This document shows positions 47,562 through 58,523 of a stretch of DNA of 64,000 bases, one piece after another. Origin of the DNA: Paracoccus versutus (GTDB lineage Bacteria > Pseudomonadota > Alphaproteobacteria > Rhodobacterales > Rhodobacteraceae); assembly GCF_000763885.1 (NCBI RefSeq), contig NZ_JRKO01000012.1, positions 1 to 64,000 of the forward strand, written 5' to 3'. The notes beneath the pieces are model-generated. The model worked only from the letters and a program-made list of their open reading frames with translations. It searched no databases and was not told where the DNA came from. Within the stretch, counting starts at the first letter, position 1. Each line of letters starts with the position of its first letter. Position numbers and translations under genes: made by a program.

Positions 47562-47660
47562 GGCGCGACCTTAGCCCGCGCCAGGGGCGGAAGAAAGCAC
47601 CCCCGGCGCAAGGCGGGCGATGCAGGCGGGCGGGACGGCCTGCATCGCGGTTTCGCGGCG

Positions 47661-48821
47661 TCAATGCAGCCCGGCAGCCTCGGCGACCAGCGGGCGGCCG
47701 TTGCGCAGATGGCGCAGCGCCAGCCTGCGGCCCTGCCGGCCCGAGACGATCTCGCGCGCGGCGACCGGCGGGGCGACCGGCTCGCGCAGGGCGGGGAAAA
47801 GCGCAAACAGCTCTTCGCGGGCGCTGCGGCCGATGGCTTTCAGCGCCTGCGCGCCGGGGTAAAGCGATTCCGCCTCGGCCCCGTTGGCAAAGACGACCTC
47901 GTGCCGGTCGAAGGCGAAGTGGAAATATTCCACCACCTCCAGATCCTGGGCGATGTCCACCCCGTCCAGCATCAGCAGCTGCTTGGCCGCGACCAGCACT
48001 TCGGCACAGCCGAACAGCCGCATCGCCACCCTGGAGCGCACCAGGATGCGATGCTGCGGCGAGACCAGCAGGTCGGCCGAAGGCACGCCCTGCCCCAACG
48101 CCCCGGCGCGGATACGAATCGGGCGCAGCTTGGGCGTGGCCGCCAGTTCCCGGCCCAGCCGGCGCGAGGCGATCCAGCGCAGCGGTTTCAGCCCGTTGTC
48201 CAGCGTCCGCACCAGGTCGCCGATGCGCAGGCTTTCGACCGGCCGCAGCCCCCCGGCGCATTCGATCAGCGTGCCGCGGGTGAAGCAGACGATCTCGGCC
48301 TCGAAGATCTCGGCGCTGAAGCCGATGGTGGCGACGCCCGTGTCGCCCGACAAGCGGGTCACGCCCAAGATCTCGATCTTGGAGATGCGGGCATGGGCGC
48401 TCCAGGCAGCCGCCGTGTCCGTCGATGGACGGACGAACAGATCGCCATTGCTCATCTGCATGAGGATGCCGTTCAGTTCCACCACGCTGGCACCGCCATC
48501 CTCATCATGCACGGTAACAGCAAAGCGAGCGCTGAGAAAGGTGTTGAGGGTGACGGCGCTTTGCGGGCTGCCATCCGGGTCGGTATAGGAAAACCGGCTG
48601 GCAGGTTGCAGAAAACCCGACTGATAGCTGGTTCTGAAGGTTCTGTTGCCGCCTGAGCCGAAGTAATCGCCGGTCAAGGCGAGGGGCGCGATTTCCTCGC
48701 GGCCCTCGACCTCCCAGCCGACGATCGCATTGGCCTGGTCCTGGTTGATGTTGCTGGAGGGGGTGGGATCGAGCAGGGACCGGTTGCCGATCCACATGAG
48801 GTTAACAGTCGTAACAGGCAA
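47661..48821 (-). CDS. Hint-domain (Hedgehog/intein-type) protein
   Basis: 386 aa. The first 165 or so residues are a beta-rich domain with no family I can name. A Hint_2 domain follows, beginning IVCFTRGTLIECAGG (Cys1-type nucleophile at the block A position), with VESLRIGDLVRTLDNGLKPL and DLLVSPQHRILVRS (block B-like His). No C-terminal intein Asn is evident, so splicing is unlikely. TTG 48821 is supported by AAGGAG 6 bp upstream and starts MPVTTVNLMWIGN. A perfect FNR-type box lies about 90 bp upstream. Such proteins are common, with unknown role, in Rhodobacterales. Confidence 0.85.
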   Translation of the reverse strand: MPVTTVNLMWIGNRSLLDPTPSSNINQDQANAIVGWEVEGREEIAPLALTGDYFGSGGNRTFRTSYQSGFLQPASRFSYTDPDGSPQSAVTLNTFLSARFAVTVHDEDGGASVVELNGILMQMSNGDLFVRPSTDTAAAWSAHARISKIEILGVTRLSGDTGVATIGFSAEIFEAEIVCFTRGTLIECAGGLRPVESLRIGDLVRTLDNGLKPLRWIASRRLGRELAATPKLRPIRIRAGALGQGVPSADLLVSPQHRILVRSRVAMRLFGCAEVLVAAKQLLMLDGVDIAQDLEVVEYFHFAFDRHEVVFANGAEAESLYPGAQALKAIGRSAREELFALFPALREPVAPPVAAREIVSGRQGRRLALRHLRNGRPLVAEAAGLH

Positions 48822-48833
48822 TTCGCGCTCCTT
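48819..48833 (-). promoter_or_regulatory. ribosome binding site and TTG start of the Hint-domain gene
   Basis: AAGGAG (48833-48828 on the minus strand) is followed after CGCGAA by TTG at 48821. No ATG or GTG closer to the site gives the conserved-looking N-terminus. Confidence 0.6.
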
Positions 48834-49208
48834 TTGCGTTCGTTACCGGGTTCATCCGGTGCGCTGCGCCGGATGAAAACACTGGAGAAACCCTGCATCC
48901 GCCCCGCTTGATCGAAATCAAGCCTAAAGACAGATGCAGGCAAAATAGAGATAACGCGAAAATCGAACGCCTGACCAGATCGAAAAAGCGGCAGCAGCCA
49001 GGGGAACGCATTTTGCCCGGCCGGGCCGGCCGGCGATCATCGCCGCAAGGCGGCGTGCCGGCCGACGGCAGGGGGGCAGGATCGTGCCATATTCGGTCAA
49101 GCCGCACCGGGTCGCGCCGAGGTCGCATAGCCCCTTTGGCCGCGGCCCGCGCCGCCAGCCGGTGTCGAGCCCGCAGATACGATGTAGCCCCTTGGCCTGC
49201 GGCCGCGC
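48822..49208. other. intergenic region between the Hint gene and the uvrA 3' end
   Basis: Holds the FNR-type box at 48908. Close to uvrA, two related stretches occur: TAGCCCCTTTGGCCGCGGCC near 49128 and TAGCCCCTTGGCCTGCGGCC near 49185, an imperfect direct repeat about 57 bp apart. No reading frame or RNA gene was recognised. Confidence 0.45.
48908..48921. promoter_or_regulatory. perfect FNR/CRP-type box upstream of the Hint-domain gene
   Basis: TTGATCGAAATCAA matches the FNR consensus TTGAT-N4-ATCAA at all ten fixed positions. Its centre is about 93 bp before the Hint-gene start on the minus strand; the only other neighbour, uvrA, ends rather than starts here. In Paracoccus, FnrP, NNR and NarR recognise this kind of site, so control by oxygen or nitrogen oxides is a fair inference. 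No strong -10 is visible. Confidence 0.75.
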
Positions 49209-52067
<2,859 letters not shown>

Positions 52068-52226
52068 CGCGCCAGTCCTGATCACGTCCTGATTCCGCCA
52101 AGCGCATGAGATAGGCATCCGCAGCGAAATGGCAACCCGAAACGGAACAACTCGGGAACATTTCCGCTTGCGATGCCCGCCGCCCTGCCCCACCATGCAC
52201 CCGAGTCGCAAAACGGGAGGCAAACC

Positions 52227-52580
52227 ATGACCCGACAGCACTACCAAGGCAGCTGCCAATGCGGCAGCATCGCCTATGAGGTGGATGCCGATCTGGACCA
52301 GACCTTCACCTGCAACTGCTCGCGCTGCCAGCGGCTGGGCTTCGTGCTGACCTTCGTGCCCAGGGCGGATTTCCGCCTGACCAGCGACGGGCCGGTGACG
52401 GAATACCTGTTCAACCGCAAGCAGATCCATCACCGCTTCTGCCCGACCTGCGGCGTCGAATCCTATGCCTTCGGCACGGGACCGGACGGGGCCGAGATGG
52501 TGGCGGTGAACGTGAACTGCCTCGCGGGGGTCAACCCGCGCGCACTGGCCAGCCAGGCGGTGGACGGCGCCAGCTACTAG
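52227..52580 (+). CDS. GFA-family (glutathione-dependent formaldehyde-activating enzyme-like) protein
   Basis: 117-aa zinc protein of the Gfa/CENP-V fold. Zn-binding cysteines: [19 protein letters not shown] and [13 protein letters not shown] 52227 follows GGGAGG at 6 bp. These proteins are often labelled glutathione-dependent formaldehyde-activating, but most lack proof of that role. Its TAG stop shares CTAG with the stop of moaA on the other strand. Confidence 0.88.
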   Translation: MTRQHYQGSCQCGSIAYEVDADLDQTFTCNCSRCQRLGFVLTFVPRADFRLTSDGPVTEYLFNRKQIHHRFCPTCGVESYAFGTGPDGAEMVAVNVNCLAGVNPRALASQAVDGASY

Positions 52581-53596
52581 CCGCCGGTATGGCTCATGAA
52601 GCGGCTGACCTGCCCGGCGACATGCCGGCGGGAATAGTCGAAGTCATGGCCCTTGGGCTTGCGGGCGATGGCCTCGCGGATGGCATCGCGCAGCGGGGCG
52701 TCGTCCTGGCTGGCGCGCAGCGGCGCGCGCAGGTCGGCGCGATCCTCCTGCCCCAGGCACATGAACAGCTCGCCCGTGCAGGTGATGCGGACGCGGTTGC
52801 AGCTTTCGCAGAAATTATGCGTCAGCGGCGTGATGAAGCCGATCTTCTGCCCGGTCTCCTCAAGGCGGACATAGCGCGCCGGCCCGCCGGTGCGCTCGGC
52901 TAGCGGCGTGAGGGTGAAGCGCTCGCCCAGGCGCGCGCGCAGGTCGGACAGCGCCCAATACTGGTCCAGCCGCTCTTCCTCGCCCATCTCGCCCATGGGC
53001 ATGACCTCGATGAAGGTCAGGTCGTGGCCCTGGTCCGCGCACCAGTCGGCCAGGCGAAACAGCTCGTCCTCGTTGAAACCCTTCAGCGCGACGGTGTTGA
53101 TCTTGACCCGCATGCCGGCCGCCTTCGCCGCCTCGATCCCCTGCAGCACCTGCGGCAATCTGCCCCAGCGGGTGATGCGGGCGAAACGGTCGGGATCGAG
53201 CGTATCCAGCGAGACATTGACCCGCCGCACGCCGCAATCGGCCAGTTCGTCGGCGAATCGCGCCAGCTGGCTGCCGTTGGTGGTCAGCGTCAATTCGTCC
53301 AGCCCACCATTCGGACCGGCGCCCAGATGGCGCGACATGGCGCGGAAGAATTCCATGATGTTGCGCCGCACCAGCGGTTCGCCGCCGGTGACGCGCAGCT
53401 TGCGCACGCCCAGGCCCACGAAGGCGGAACACAGCCGGTCCAGCTCTTCCAGCGTCAGCAGGTCGCGCTTGGGCAGGAACTGCATGTGCTCGGCCATGCA
53501 ATAGGTGCAGCGGAAATCGCAACGGTCCGTCACCGACACCCGAAGGTAGGTGATCGGCCTGGCAAAGGGGTCTATCAGCGGGGCCTGGACATCCAT
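52577..53596 (-). CDS. moaA: GTP 3',8-cyclase MoaA (molybdenum cofactor synthesis)
   Basis: Radical-SAM enzyme that converts GTP to 3',8-cyclo-GTP, the first step of molybdopterin synthesis. The radical-SAM cluster is CDFRCTYC near residues 25-32; the second cluster is [19 protein letters not shown]; and the C-terminus ends with the catalytic Gly-Gly tail (SHTGG). 339 aa from ATG 53596; the frame continues upstream to 53629 without conservation. It stands alone, unlike the usual moa clusters. Confidence 0.95.
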   Translation of the reverse strand: MDVQAPLIDPFARPITYLRVSVTDRCDFRCTYCMAEHMQFLPKRDLLTLEELDRLCSAFVGLGVRKLRVTGGEPLVRRNIMEFFRAMSRHLGAGPNGGLDELTLTTNGSQLARFADELADCGVRRVNVSLDTLDPDRFARITRWGRLPQVLQGIEAAKAAGMRVKINTVALKGFNEDELFRLADWCADQGHDLTFIEVMPMGEMGEEERLDQYWALSDLRARLGERFTLTPLAERTGGPARYVRLEETGQKIGFITPLTHNFCESCNRVRITCTGELFMCLGQEDRADLRAPLRASQDDAPLRDAIREAIARKPKGHDFDYSRRHVAGQVSRFMSHTGG

Positions 53597-53741
53597 GGCG
53601 CAAAGATAAGCACGGGCCGGCATCGGCACAAGCCGGCCGATCCGTTGATGGTCTCGTAACCATGAATGGAAGCTCGGCTGGACAGCAGGGGCCGGCCGGG
53701 TCTAGCCTCGCCCCGACCTGAAAAGGATGAAGGACAAGCGC

Positions 53742-54257
53742 ATGCCGATGACCAAGCCGATCCTGCGCCTGCTGGGCGCGCTGGCGCTGCTGGCACTGGC
53801 CGCCTGCACCCCTGCAACGCAGACCACCCCCCGCACGCCCGGCACCACCGCCGGCAGCGGCGGCGCGACGGCCGGCACCGGAACCGCGGCGGGCTCGGTG
53901 CTGACCGCGGCCGCGCGCCCCTCGCCCGCGGCGCGCACGGCGGCGCAGTTCGACACCACCACCCGCGAGCAGAAGGCCGCCGCCGCCGCCCCGCCCGCCA
54001 CGGGCGAGCGTCGGATCGGCACCACCATCGCCTCGCTGGGCGATCCCTCGCAGCCCGGCTTCTGGATCAAGACCCCGCTGGTGAAATCCGAAGCCGACGG
54101 CCGCATCGTGAACCCGGCGAACGGCAAATCCGCCAAGGTGCGGCTGATCCCTCTGGACGGCCCGGCCAGCGGCGGCAGCCAGGTCTCGTTGCCGGCATTG
54201 CAGCTGATCGGCGTCAGCCTGACCGACCTGCCCACGATCGAGGTCTATGGCAGCTGA
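53742..54257 (+). CDS. putative lipoprotein
   Basis: 171 aa with a bacterial lipoprotein signal: basic start, hydrophobic LLGALALLALAAC with the lipobox Cys at about 23. A Thr/Gly/Ala-rich low-complexity stretch (about 25-75) leads to a folded C-terminal part (GFWIKTPLVKSEADGRIVNP, PALQLIGVSLTDLPTIEVYG). ATG 53742 is preferred over 53727 because AAGGA lies 7 bp upstream. The C-terminal domain resembles the D-galactarate dehydratase/altronate hydrolase-annotated lipoproteins of Rhodobacterales, whose function is unknown. It overlaps the convergent AlkD-like gene by 13 bp. Confidence 0.8.
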   Translation: MPMTKPILRLLGALALLALAACTPATQTTPRTPGTTAGSGGATAGTGTAAGSVLTAAARPSPAARTAAQFDTTTREQKAAAAAPPATGERRIGTTIASLGDPSQPGFWIKTPLVKSEADGRIVNPANGKSAKVRLIPLDGPASGGSQVSLPALQLIGVSLTDLPTIEVYGS

Positions 54258-54964
54258 TCGCCGCCCGGCCGATCCTGCCCCGTCCCGCCGCGGTTTTCCG
54301 GCAGCCACCGCCCCGCCTCGCGCCGGGCAAAGGGCTTCAGCCGCGCGCCATGCGCGGCCAGCCAGTCGCGCACGCGGCCGGGGTCGTGCTTGGACAGTTC
54401 GCGCAGCCACCAGCCGATGGCTTTTTGCACGAACCACTCCCGGTCGTCGGCCAGCCGGTCCAGCCAGGACAGCACACGCTCGCGCCGCTCCAGGTCCTGC
54501 GGCTTGGGATTGCGGATATGCGTCCAGGGCAGCGTGCCGACCAGCGCGGCGCGGCGCACCCAGAAGCCGGGATGGTCCAGCCAGGCCTCGACCTCGTCCA
54601 GCCGCTCGGGCCGGGCCAGCAGCCGCCGCTCGCCCGCCTTCATGGCGTGATCGGCAATCGCCCAGCCGTCGAATTGCGGTACCCAGCCGGCGATCAGATC
54701 CCAGGCCGCGTCGTCGGGCCGGATCCGCGCCTGGGTCAGCAGCTTGGCCGCCGCGATGCGCGCCTCGTGCAGGTCGCTGTCCCAAAGCCGCCGCGCCAGA
54801 TCGACCCGCCCCGGCACGTCCAGCCCCGCCCGCCAGCTGCGGGCAAGCGCGTCGATCACCGGAACCGCCACGCCCAGGTATTCGCGCGGCGCCTTGTGAT
54901 AGGCCGCCATCTCGGCCGCCTTGCCGGGATCGCCCAGCGCCTTCAGCTCATCCAGCTCCCGCAT
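54245..54964 (-). CDS. DNA alkylation repair protein (AlkD/AlkC family)
   Basis: 239-aa HEAT-like-repeat protein of the AlkD DNA glycosylase family that removes bulky or cationic alkylated bases. WVPQFDGWAIADHAMKAG and FWVRRAALVGTLPWTHIRNP hold the Trp/Asp/Arg features of the DNA-facing concave surface; EWFVQKAIGWWLRELSKHDP is the late signature. ATG 54964 gives the normal length; a longer frame to 55246 crosses a terminator-like hairpin and is not believed. Confidence 0.85.
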   Translation of the reverse strand: MRELDELKALGDPGKAAEMAAYHKAPREYLGVAVPVIDALARSWRAGLDVPGRVDLARRLWDSDLHEARIAAAKLLTQARIRPDDAAWDLIAGWVPQFDGWAIADHAMKAGERRLLARPERLDEVEAWLDHPGFWVRRAALVGTLPWTHIRNPKPQDLERRERVLSWLDRLADDREWFVQKAIGWWLRELSKHDPGRVRDWLAAHGARLKPFARREAGRWLPENRGGTGQDRPGGDQLP

Positions 54965-55049
54965 TTCACCGTTTTCCAAATACCCTGAATCCGGCCCATC
55001 ACCGGGTTTGCCCAGGGAATAATCCCTGCCGCGGCGAAACAGAAGCGAC

Positions 55050-55082
55050 GAAAAAGGGCGGCGCCAGAGAGAGACGCCGCCC
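55050..55082 (-). terminator. terminator-like hairpin upstream of the AlkD-like gene
   Basis: On the minus strand GGGCGGCG (55082-55075) pairs with CGCCGCCC (55063-55056) over an 11-nt loop, followed by TTTTTC. It lies 91 bp upstream of the AlkD-like start and 160 bp inside the gap to gabD. No minus-strand gene precedes it, so it would end a short transcript: a small RNA or an attenuated leader. Confidence 0.6.
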
Positions 55083-55244
55083 AGTCGAATACGCCAAGAG
55101 GGAAAACCTGACGATGGCAAGGCAACGCCGCAGCCCGCCATCCGGTTCATCACGATTGCTCGATCCCGGCACGCGGCAGCTGCGGCTTGCGTTGGCCCGG
55201 CAAAAGCGCAAGCCTGCACCCGACCCGAACGGAAGGAGCCCGCC

Positions 55245-56717
55245 ATGACCAGACATGCGACCGACCTGAAGATGCTGCTGAAAGACCCCTCGCTCTTGCA
55301 GACCCGCGCCTATGTCGCCGGCGAATGGATCGACGCCGATGACGGCAAGACCTTTCCGGTGGTGAACCCGGCGCGCGGCGACGTGATCGCCGAGGTGGCG
55401 GACCTGTCCCGCGCCGAGGTGGCCCGCGCCATCGCCGCCGCGGCCGAGGCGATGAAGGGCTGGGCCGCCCGCACCGCCAAGGAACGCGCCCAGATCATGC
55501 GCAAATGGTTCGACCTGATGATGGAGAACCAGGACGACCTGGGCAAGATCCTGACCGCCGAACAGGGCAAGCCCCTGCCAGAGGCCAAGGGCGAGATCGC
55601 CTATGGCGCCAGCTTCATCGAATGGTTCGGCGAAGAGGCCAAGCGCATCTACGGCGAAACCATCCCCGGCCACCAGCCCGACAAGCGCCTGACGGTGATC
55701 CGCCAGCCGATCGGCGTGGTCGGCTCGATCACGCCCTGGAACTTTCCCAATGCGATGATCACCCGCAAATGCGGCCCGGCCATCGCCGCCGGCTGCGGCT
55801 TCGTCGGCCGCCCCGCCGCCGAGACGCCGCTCTCGGCCCTGGCGCTCGCCGTGCTCGCGGAACGCGCCGGCCTGCCCAAGGGGCTGTTCAGCATCGTGAC
55901 CTCGTCGCGCTCCTCCGACATCGGCAAGGAATTCTGCGAGAACCCGCTGATCCGCAAGCTGACCTTCACCGGCTCGACCGAGGTCGGCCGCATCCTGCTG
56001 CGCCAGGCCGCGGACCAGGTGCTGAAATGCTCGATGGAACTCGGCGGCAACGCGCCCTTCATCGTCTTCGACGACGCCGACCTGGATGCGGCGGTGGAAG
56101 GCGCCATGGCCTCGAAATTCCGCAACAACGGCCAGACCTGCGTCTGCGCCAATCGCATCTATGTGCAGGCCGGCGTCTATGACGAATTCGCCAGGCGGCT
56201 GGCGGCGGCGGTCGACAAGCTGCGCGTCGGCGACGGGCTCGAGGAAGGCGTCACCACCGGCCCGCTGATCAACCGGGACGCGGTCGAAAAGGTCCAGGAG
56301 CATATCCAGGACGCGGTCGAGGGCGGCGCCACCGTCGTCACCGGCGGCAAGCCGCGCGAGGGGCTGTTCTTCGACCCGACCGTCGTCACCGGCATCACCG
56401 ACAGGATGAAGGTGGCAAGCGAGGAAACCTTCGGCCCGCTGGCGCCGCTGTTCCGCTTCGAGACCGAGCAAGAGGCGATCGAGCGCGCCAATGCCACCAT
56501 CTTCGGCCTCGCCGCCTATTTCTATGCCCGCGACATCGGCCGCATCACCCGCGTGCAGGAGGCGCTGGAATACGGCATCGTCGGGGTGAACACCGGCATC
56601 ATCTCGACCGAGGTGGCACCCTTCGGCGGCGTCAAGCAATCCGGCCTCGGCCGCGAGGGCTCGCGCCACGGCATCGAGGATTACCTGGAGATGAAATATA
56701 TCTGCCTGTCGATCTGA
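55245..56717 (+). CDS. gabD: NAD(P)-dependent succinate-semialdehyde dehydrogenase
   Basis: 490-aa aldehyde dehydrogenase that oxidises succinate semialdehyde to succinate (GABA breakdown). Catalytic Cys299 in NNGQTCVCANRIYV, general base Glu265 in MELGGNAPF, and TPWNFPNAMITRK for cofactor binding. One oddity: the cofactor motif usually written VLKPA reads VGRPA (Arg189 instead of Lys). Good ribosome site (GAAGGAG) before ATG 55245. A bidirectional terminator follows. The gab aminotransferase is not nearby. Confidence 0.92.
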   Translation: MTRHATDLKMLLKDPSLLQTRAYVAGEWIDADDGKTFPVVNPARGDVIAEVADLSRAEVARAIAAAAEAMKGWAARTAKERAQIMRKWFDLMMENQDDLGKILTAEQGKPLPEAKGEIAYGASFIEWFGEEAKRIYGETIPGHQPDKRLTVIRQPIGVVGSITPWNFPNAMITRKCGPAIAAGCGFVGRPAAETPLSALALAVLAERAGLPKGLFSIVTSSRSSDIGKEFCENPLIRKLTFTGSTEVGRILLRQAADQVLKCSMELGGNAPFIVFDDADLDAAVEGAMASKFRNNGQTCVCANRIYVQAGVYDEFARRLAAAVDKLRVGDGLEEGVTTGPLINRDAVEKVQEHIQDAVEGGATVVTGGKPREGLFFDPTVVTGITDRMKVASEETFGPLAPLFRFETEQEAIERANATIFGLAAYFYARDIGRITRVQEALEYGIVGVNTGIISTEVAPFGGVKQSGLGREGSRHGIEDYLEMKYICLSI

Positions 56718-56728
56718 CCGGCCAGAAA

Positions 56729-56755
56729 AAACCCCGGAGCCGAGCTCCGGGGTTT
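56729..56755. terminator. bidirectional intrinsic terminator between gabD and trcR
   Basis: Perfect 12-bp stem AAACCCCGGAGC / GCTCCGGGGTTT with a 3-nt loop, flanked by A-tract on the left and T on the right. It lies 12 bp after the gabD stop and 7 bp before the trcR stop on the opposite strand. Confidence 0.85.
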
Positions 56756-56761
56756 GCGGGA

Positions 56762-57508
56762 TCAGTGATCCTCGTCCTCGTCGTCATCTGCATCGGGCAG
56801 GTTGAAGAAGCTGTCCGCATCCAGGTTGTCGTCCCGCTCGGGCTTGTCGTCGTCCTTGCTGAGGCTGAAATTCTCCAGCCCGGCGATCGAGCTGGGCAGG
56901 CGCGGCTCGTCCGACATGGCAAGCGAGGTCTCGGTCGAAAGCAGCTTGCGACGCTCGTCGTCGGTCATGGCGCCGCCCTCGGCCGCCTTGCGCTTGGCAG
57001 CCTTCTGCACGGCGGCGTCCAGCTCGGACTGCCGGCACAGCCCCAGTGCCACGGGGTCGATGGGCTGGATGTTCTGGATGTTCCAATGCGTCCGGTCGCG
57101 GATCGAGGCGATGGTCGGCTTGGTGGTGCCCACCAGCTTCGATATCTGCGAATCACCCAGCTCGGGATGGAACTTGACCAGCCACAGGATCGCGGCGGGC
57201 CGGTCCTGGCGCTTGGAAAGCGGCGTATAGCGCGGGCCGCGGCGCTTCTCCTCGCCCTCGGCGGCGGGGTTGTGCTTGAGCTTCAGCCGGTGCAGCGGGT
57301 TCTTCTGGCCCTTCTCGATCTCGGAGGCGTCGAGCTGGTTCGAGGCGACCGGGTCGAAGCCCTTGACGCCGACCGCCACGTCGCCGTCGGCGATGCCCTG
57401 GACCTCAAGCTCGTGCATGCCGCAGAAATCGGCGATCTGCTTGAAGCTCAGCGTCGTGTTGTCGACCAGCCAGACGGCGGTGGCCTTGGCCATCAGCGGC
57501 TTGTTCAT
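56762..57508 (-). CDS. trcR: cell-cycle transcriptional regulator TrcR (DUF1013)
   Basis: 248-aa DUF1013 protein, a conserved alphaproteobacterial regulator that in Caulobacter relatives takes part in cell-cycle transcription. The N-terminal MNKPLMAKATAVWLVDNTTL and FKQIADFCGMHELEVQGIAD form a first HTH-like unit; a second lies in GDSQISKLVGTTKPTIASIR; QPIDPVALGLC is conserved. The C-terminus is strongly acidic (DDDEDED). ATG 57508 follows AAGGAGAAGGTC. The frame runs upstream to 57646 without conservation. Confidence 0.92.
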   Translation of the reverse strand: MNKPLMAKATAVWLVDNTTLSFKQIADFCGMHELEVQGIADGDVAVGVKGFDPVASNQLDASEIEKGQKNPLHRLKLKHNPAAEGEEKRRGPRYTPLSKRQDRPAAILWLVKFHPELGDSQISKLVGTTKPTIASIRDRTHWNIQNIQPIDPVALGLCRQSELDAAVQKAAKRKAAEGGAMTDDERRKLLSTETSLAMSDEPRLPSSIAGLENFSLSKDDDKPERDDNLDADSFFNLPDADDDEDEDH

Positions 57509-57592
57509 GACCTTCTCCTTAACAATATCTTTTCCGGCCGGGGAAAACGGCTTTCGGCGGGGTGCCATTCCATTTTCGGGGGATTGACAGGC

Positions 57593-57620
57593 TATATAGG
57601 GCCGGAAGGGGCCAAAATAA
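57593..57620 (-). promoter_or_regulatory. possible trcR promoter
   Basis: On the minus strand a TATATA (57598-57593) lies about 85 bp before the trcR start, with TTATTT about 16 bp further upstream as a poor -35. The region is clearly richer in AT than its surroundings. No start site was measured. Confidence 0.35.
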
Positions 57621-57669
57621 AGCCTGAAATTCGTGGCGCGCGGCAAGGACCGGCGCTAGGTTCCCCACC

Positions 57670-58290
57670 ATGAAACCGGCCATCCTGATCGCCTTCCTCC
57701 TGCTCGCCCCCGCGGCCCTGGCCCAGGACATCGCGGGACGGTTCGACTATTACGTCCTGTCGCTCAGCTGGTCGCCCAGCTGGTGCCGCGCCGAGCGCGA
57801 TGCCGAGCAATGCGCGAGCGGACGGAAGCTTGGCTTCGTCGTCCATGGCCTGTGGCCGCAATACGAACGCGGCTGGCCAGAATATTGCCGGACCGAGGCC
57901 CGCGACCCCCCGCGCCGCGAAACCCGCGCCATGGCGGATGTGATGGGAACGGGCGGCCTGGCCTGGCATCAATGGAAGAAGCACGGGCGCTGCTCGGGCC
58001 TGCCGGCGCGGGACTACTTCGCCCTGACCCGCGAGGCCGCCGCCCGGATCGCCCTGCCCGAAACCCTGCGCCGGCTCGACCGCGACGTCACCCTGCCCGC
58101 CCAGGTGATCGAAGACGCCTTCATCGAGGCCAATCCCGGCCTGGCGCGCGACGGCATCACCGTGACCTGCCGCGCCCGCGCCCTGCAAGAGATCCGCATC
58201 TGCCTGACCCGCGACCTGCAGCCCCGCGCCTGCGCCGAGGATGCCAGGCGGGATTGCCTGGGCAGCTTCCTGATGCCGGCGCCGCGGTGA
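57670..58290 (+). CDS. RNase T2 family ribonuclease
   Basis: Secreted or periplasmic acid-type RNase (206 aa). Signal peptide MKPAILIAFLLLAPAALA (cleavage near 19). Catalytic segments CAS I FVVHGLWPQ and CAS II HQWKKHG carry the two His and Glu/Lys residues; four or more Cys fit conserved disulfides. ATG 57670 is divergent from trcR. Followed by a repeat element. Confidence 0.93.
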   Translation: MKPAILIAFLLLAPAALAQDIAGRFDYYVLSLSWSPSWCRAERDAEQCASGRKLGFVVHGLWPQYERGWPEYCRTEARDPPRRETRAMADVMGTGGLAWHQWKKHGRCSGLPARDYFALTREAAARIALPETLRRLDRDVTLPAQVIEDAFIEANPGLARDGITVTCRARALQEIRICLTRDLQPRACAEDARRDCLGSFLMPAPR

Positions 58291-58304
58291 CGGAACGGCT
58301 GCGA

Positions 58305-58495
58305 TGCCTCCGGCGGGGATATTTAGACACGAAAGAAAAGCACACACCCCGCCCGCCGGAGCTGAAGGTCGGGGTGTGGCTTCTTCCGTGACGGCCATCG
58401 GCGTCCCCGCCTGTTCCGTGATTCCAAACTGGCAGAAAATCCTTGCGATTCGGTTAACGGCTTCTTTCGTGCTTCAAATATCCCCGCCGGAGGCA
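58305..58495. repeat. paired intergenic inverted repeat, variant form
   Basis: Left arm 58305-58338 (TGCCTCCGGCGGGGATATTT then CACGAAAGAA) and right arm 58461-58495 (CTTCTTTCGTG, AAATATCCCCGCCGGAGGCA) are inverted copies about 120 bp apart. The core words are those of the 25.1 and 34.8 kb repeats, but the outer GC part differs. Between the arms, CACACCCC and GGGGTGTG form another hairpin near 58340-58380. It lies between the convergent RNase T2 and quinone oxidoreductase genes. Confidence 0.85.
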
Positions 58496-58523
58496 CCGGG
58501 CCGTGCCAAAACCGCCGGAGCGG

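Noticed and set aside
54965..55246. Long N-terminal extension of the AlkD-like protein
   Set aside because: It would be read through a terminator hairpin and adds about 94 residues not found in the family.
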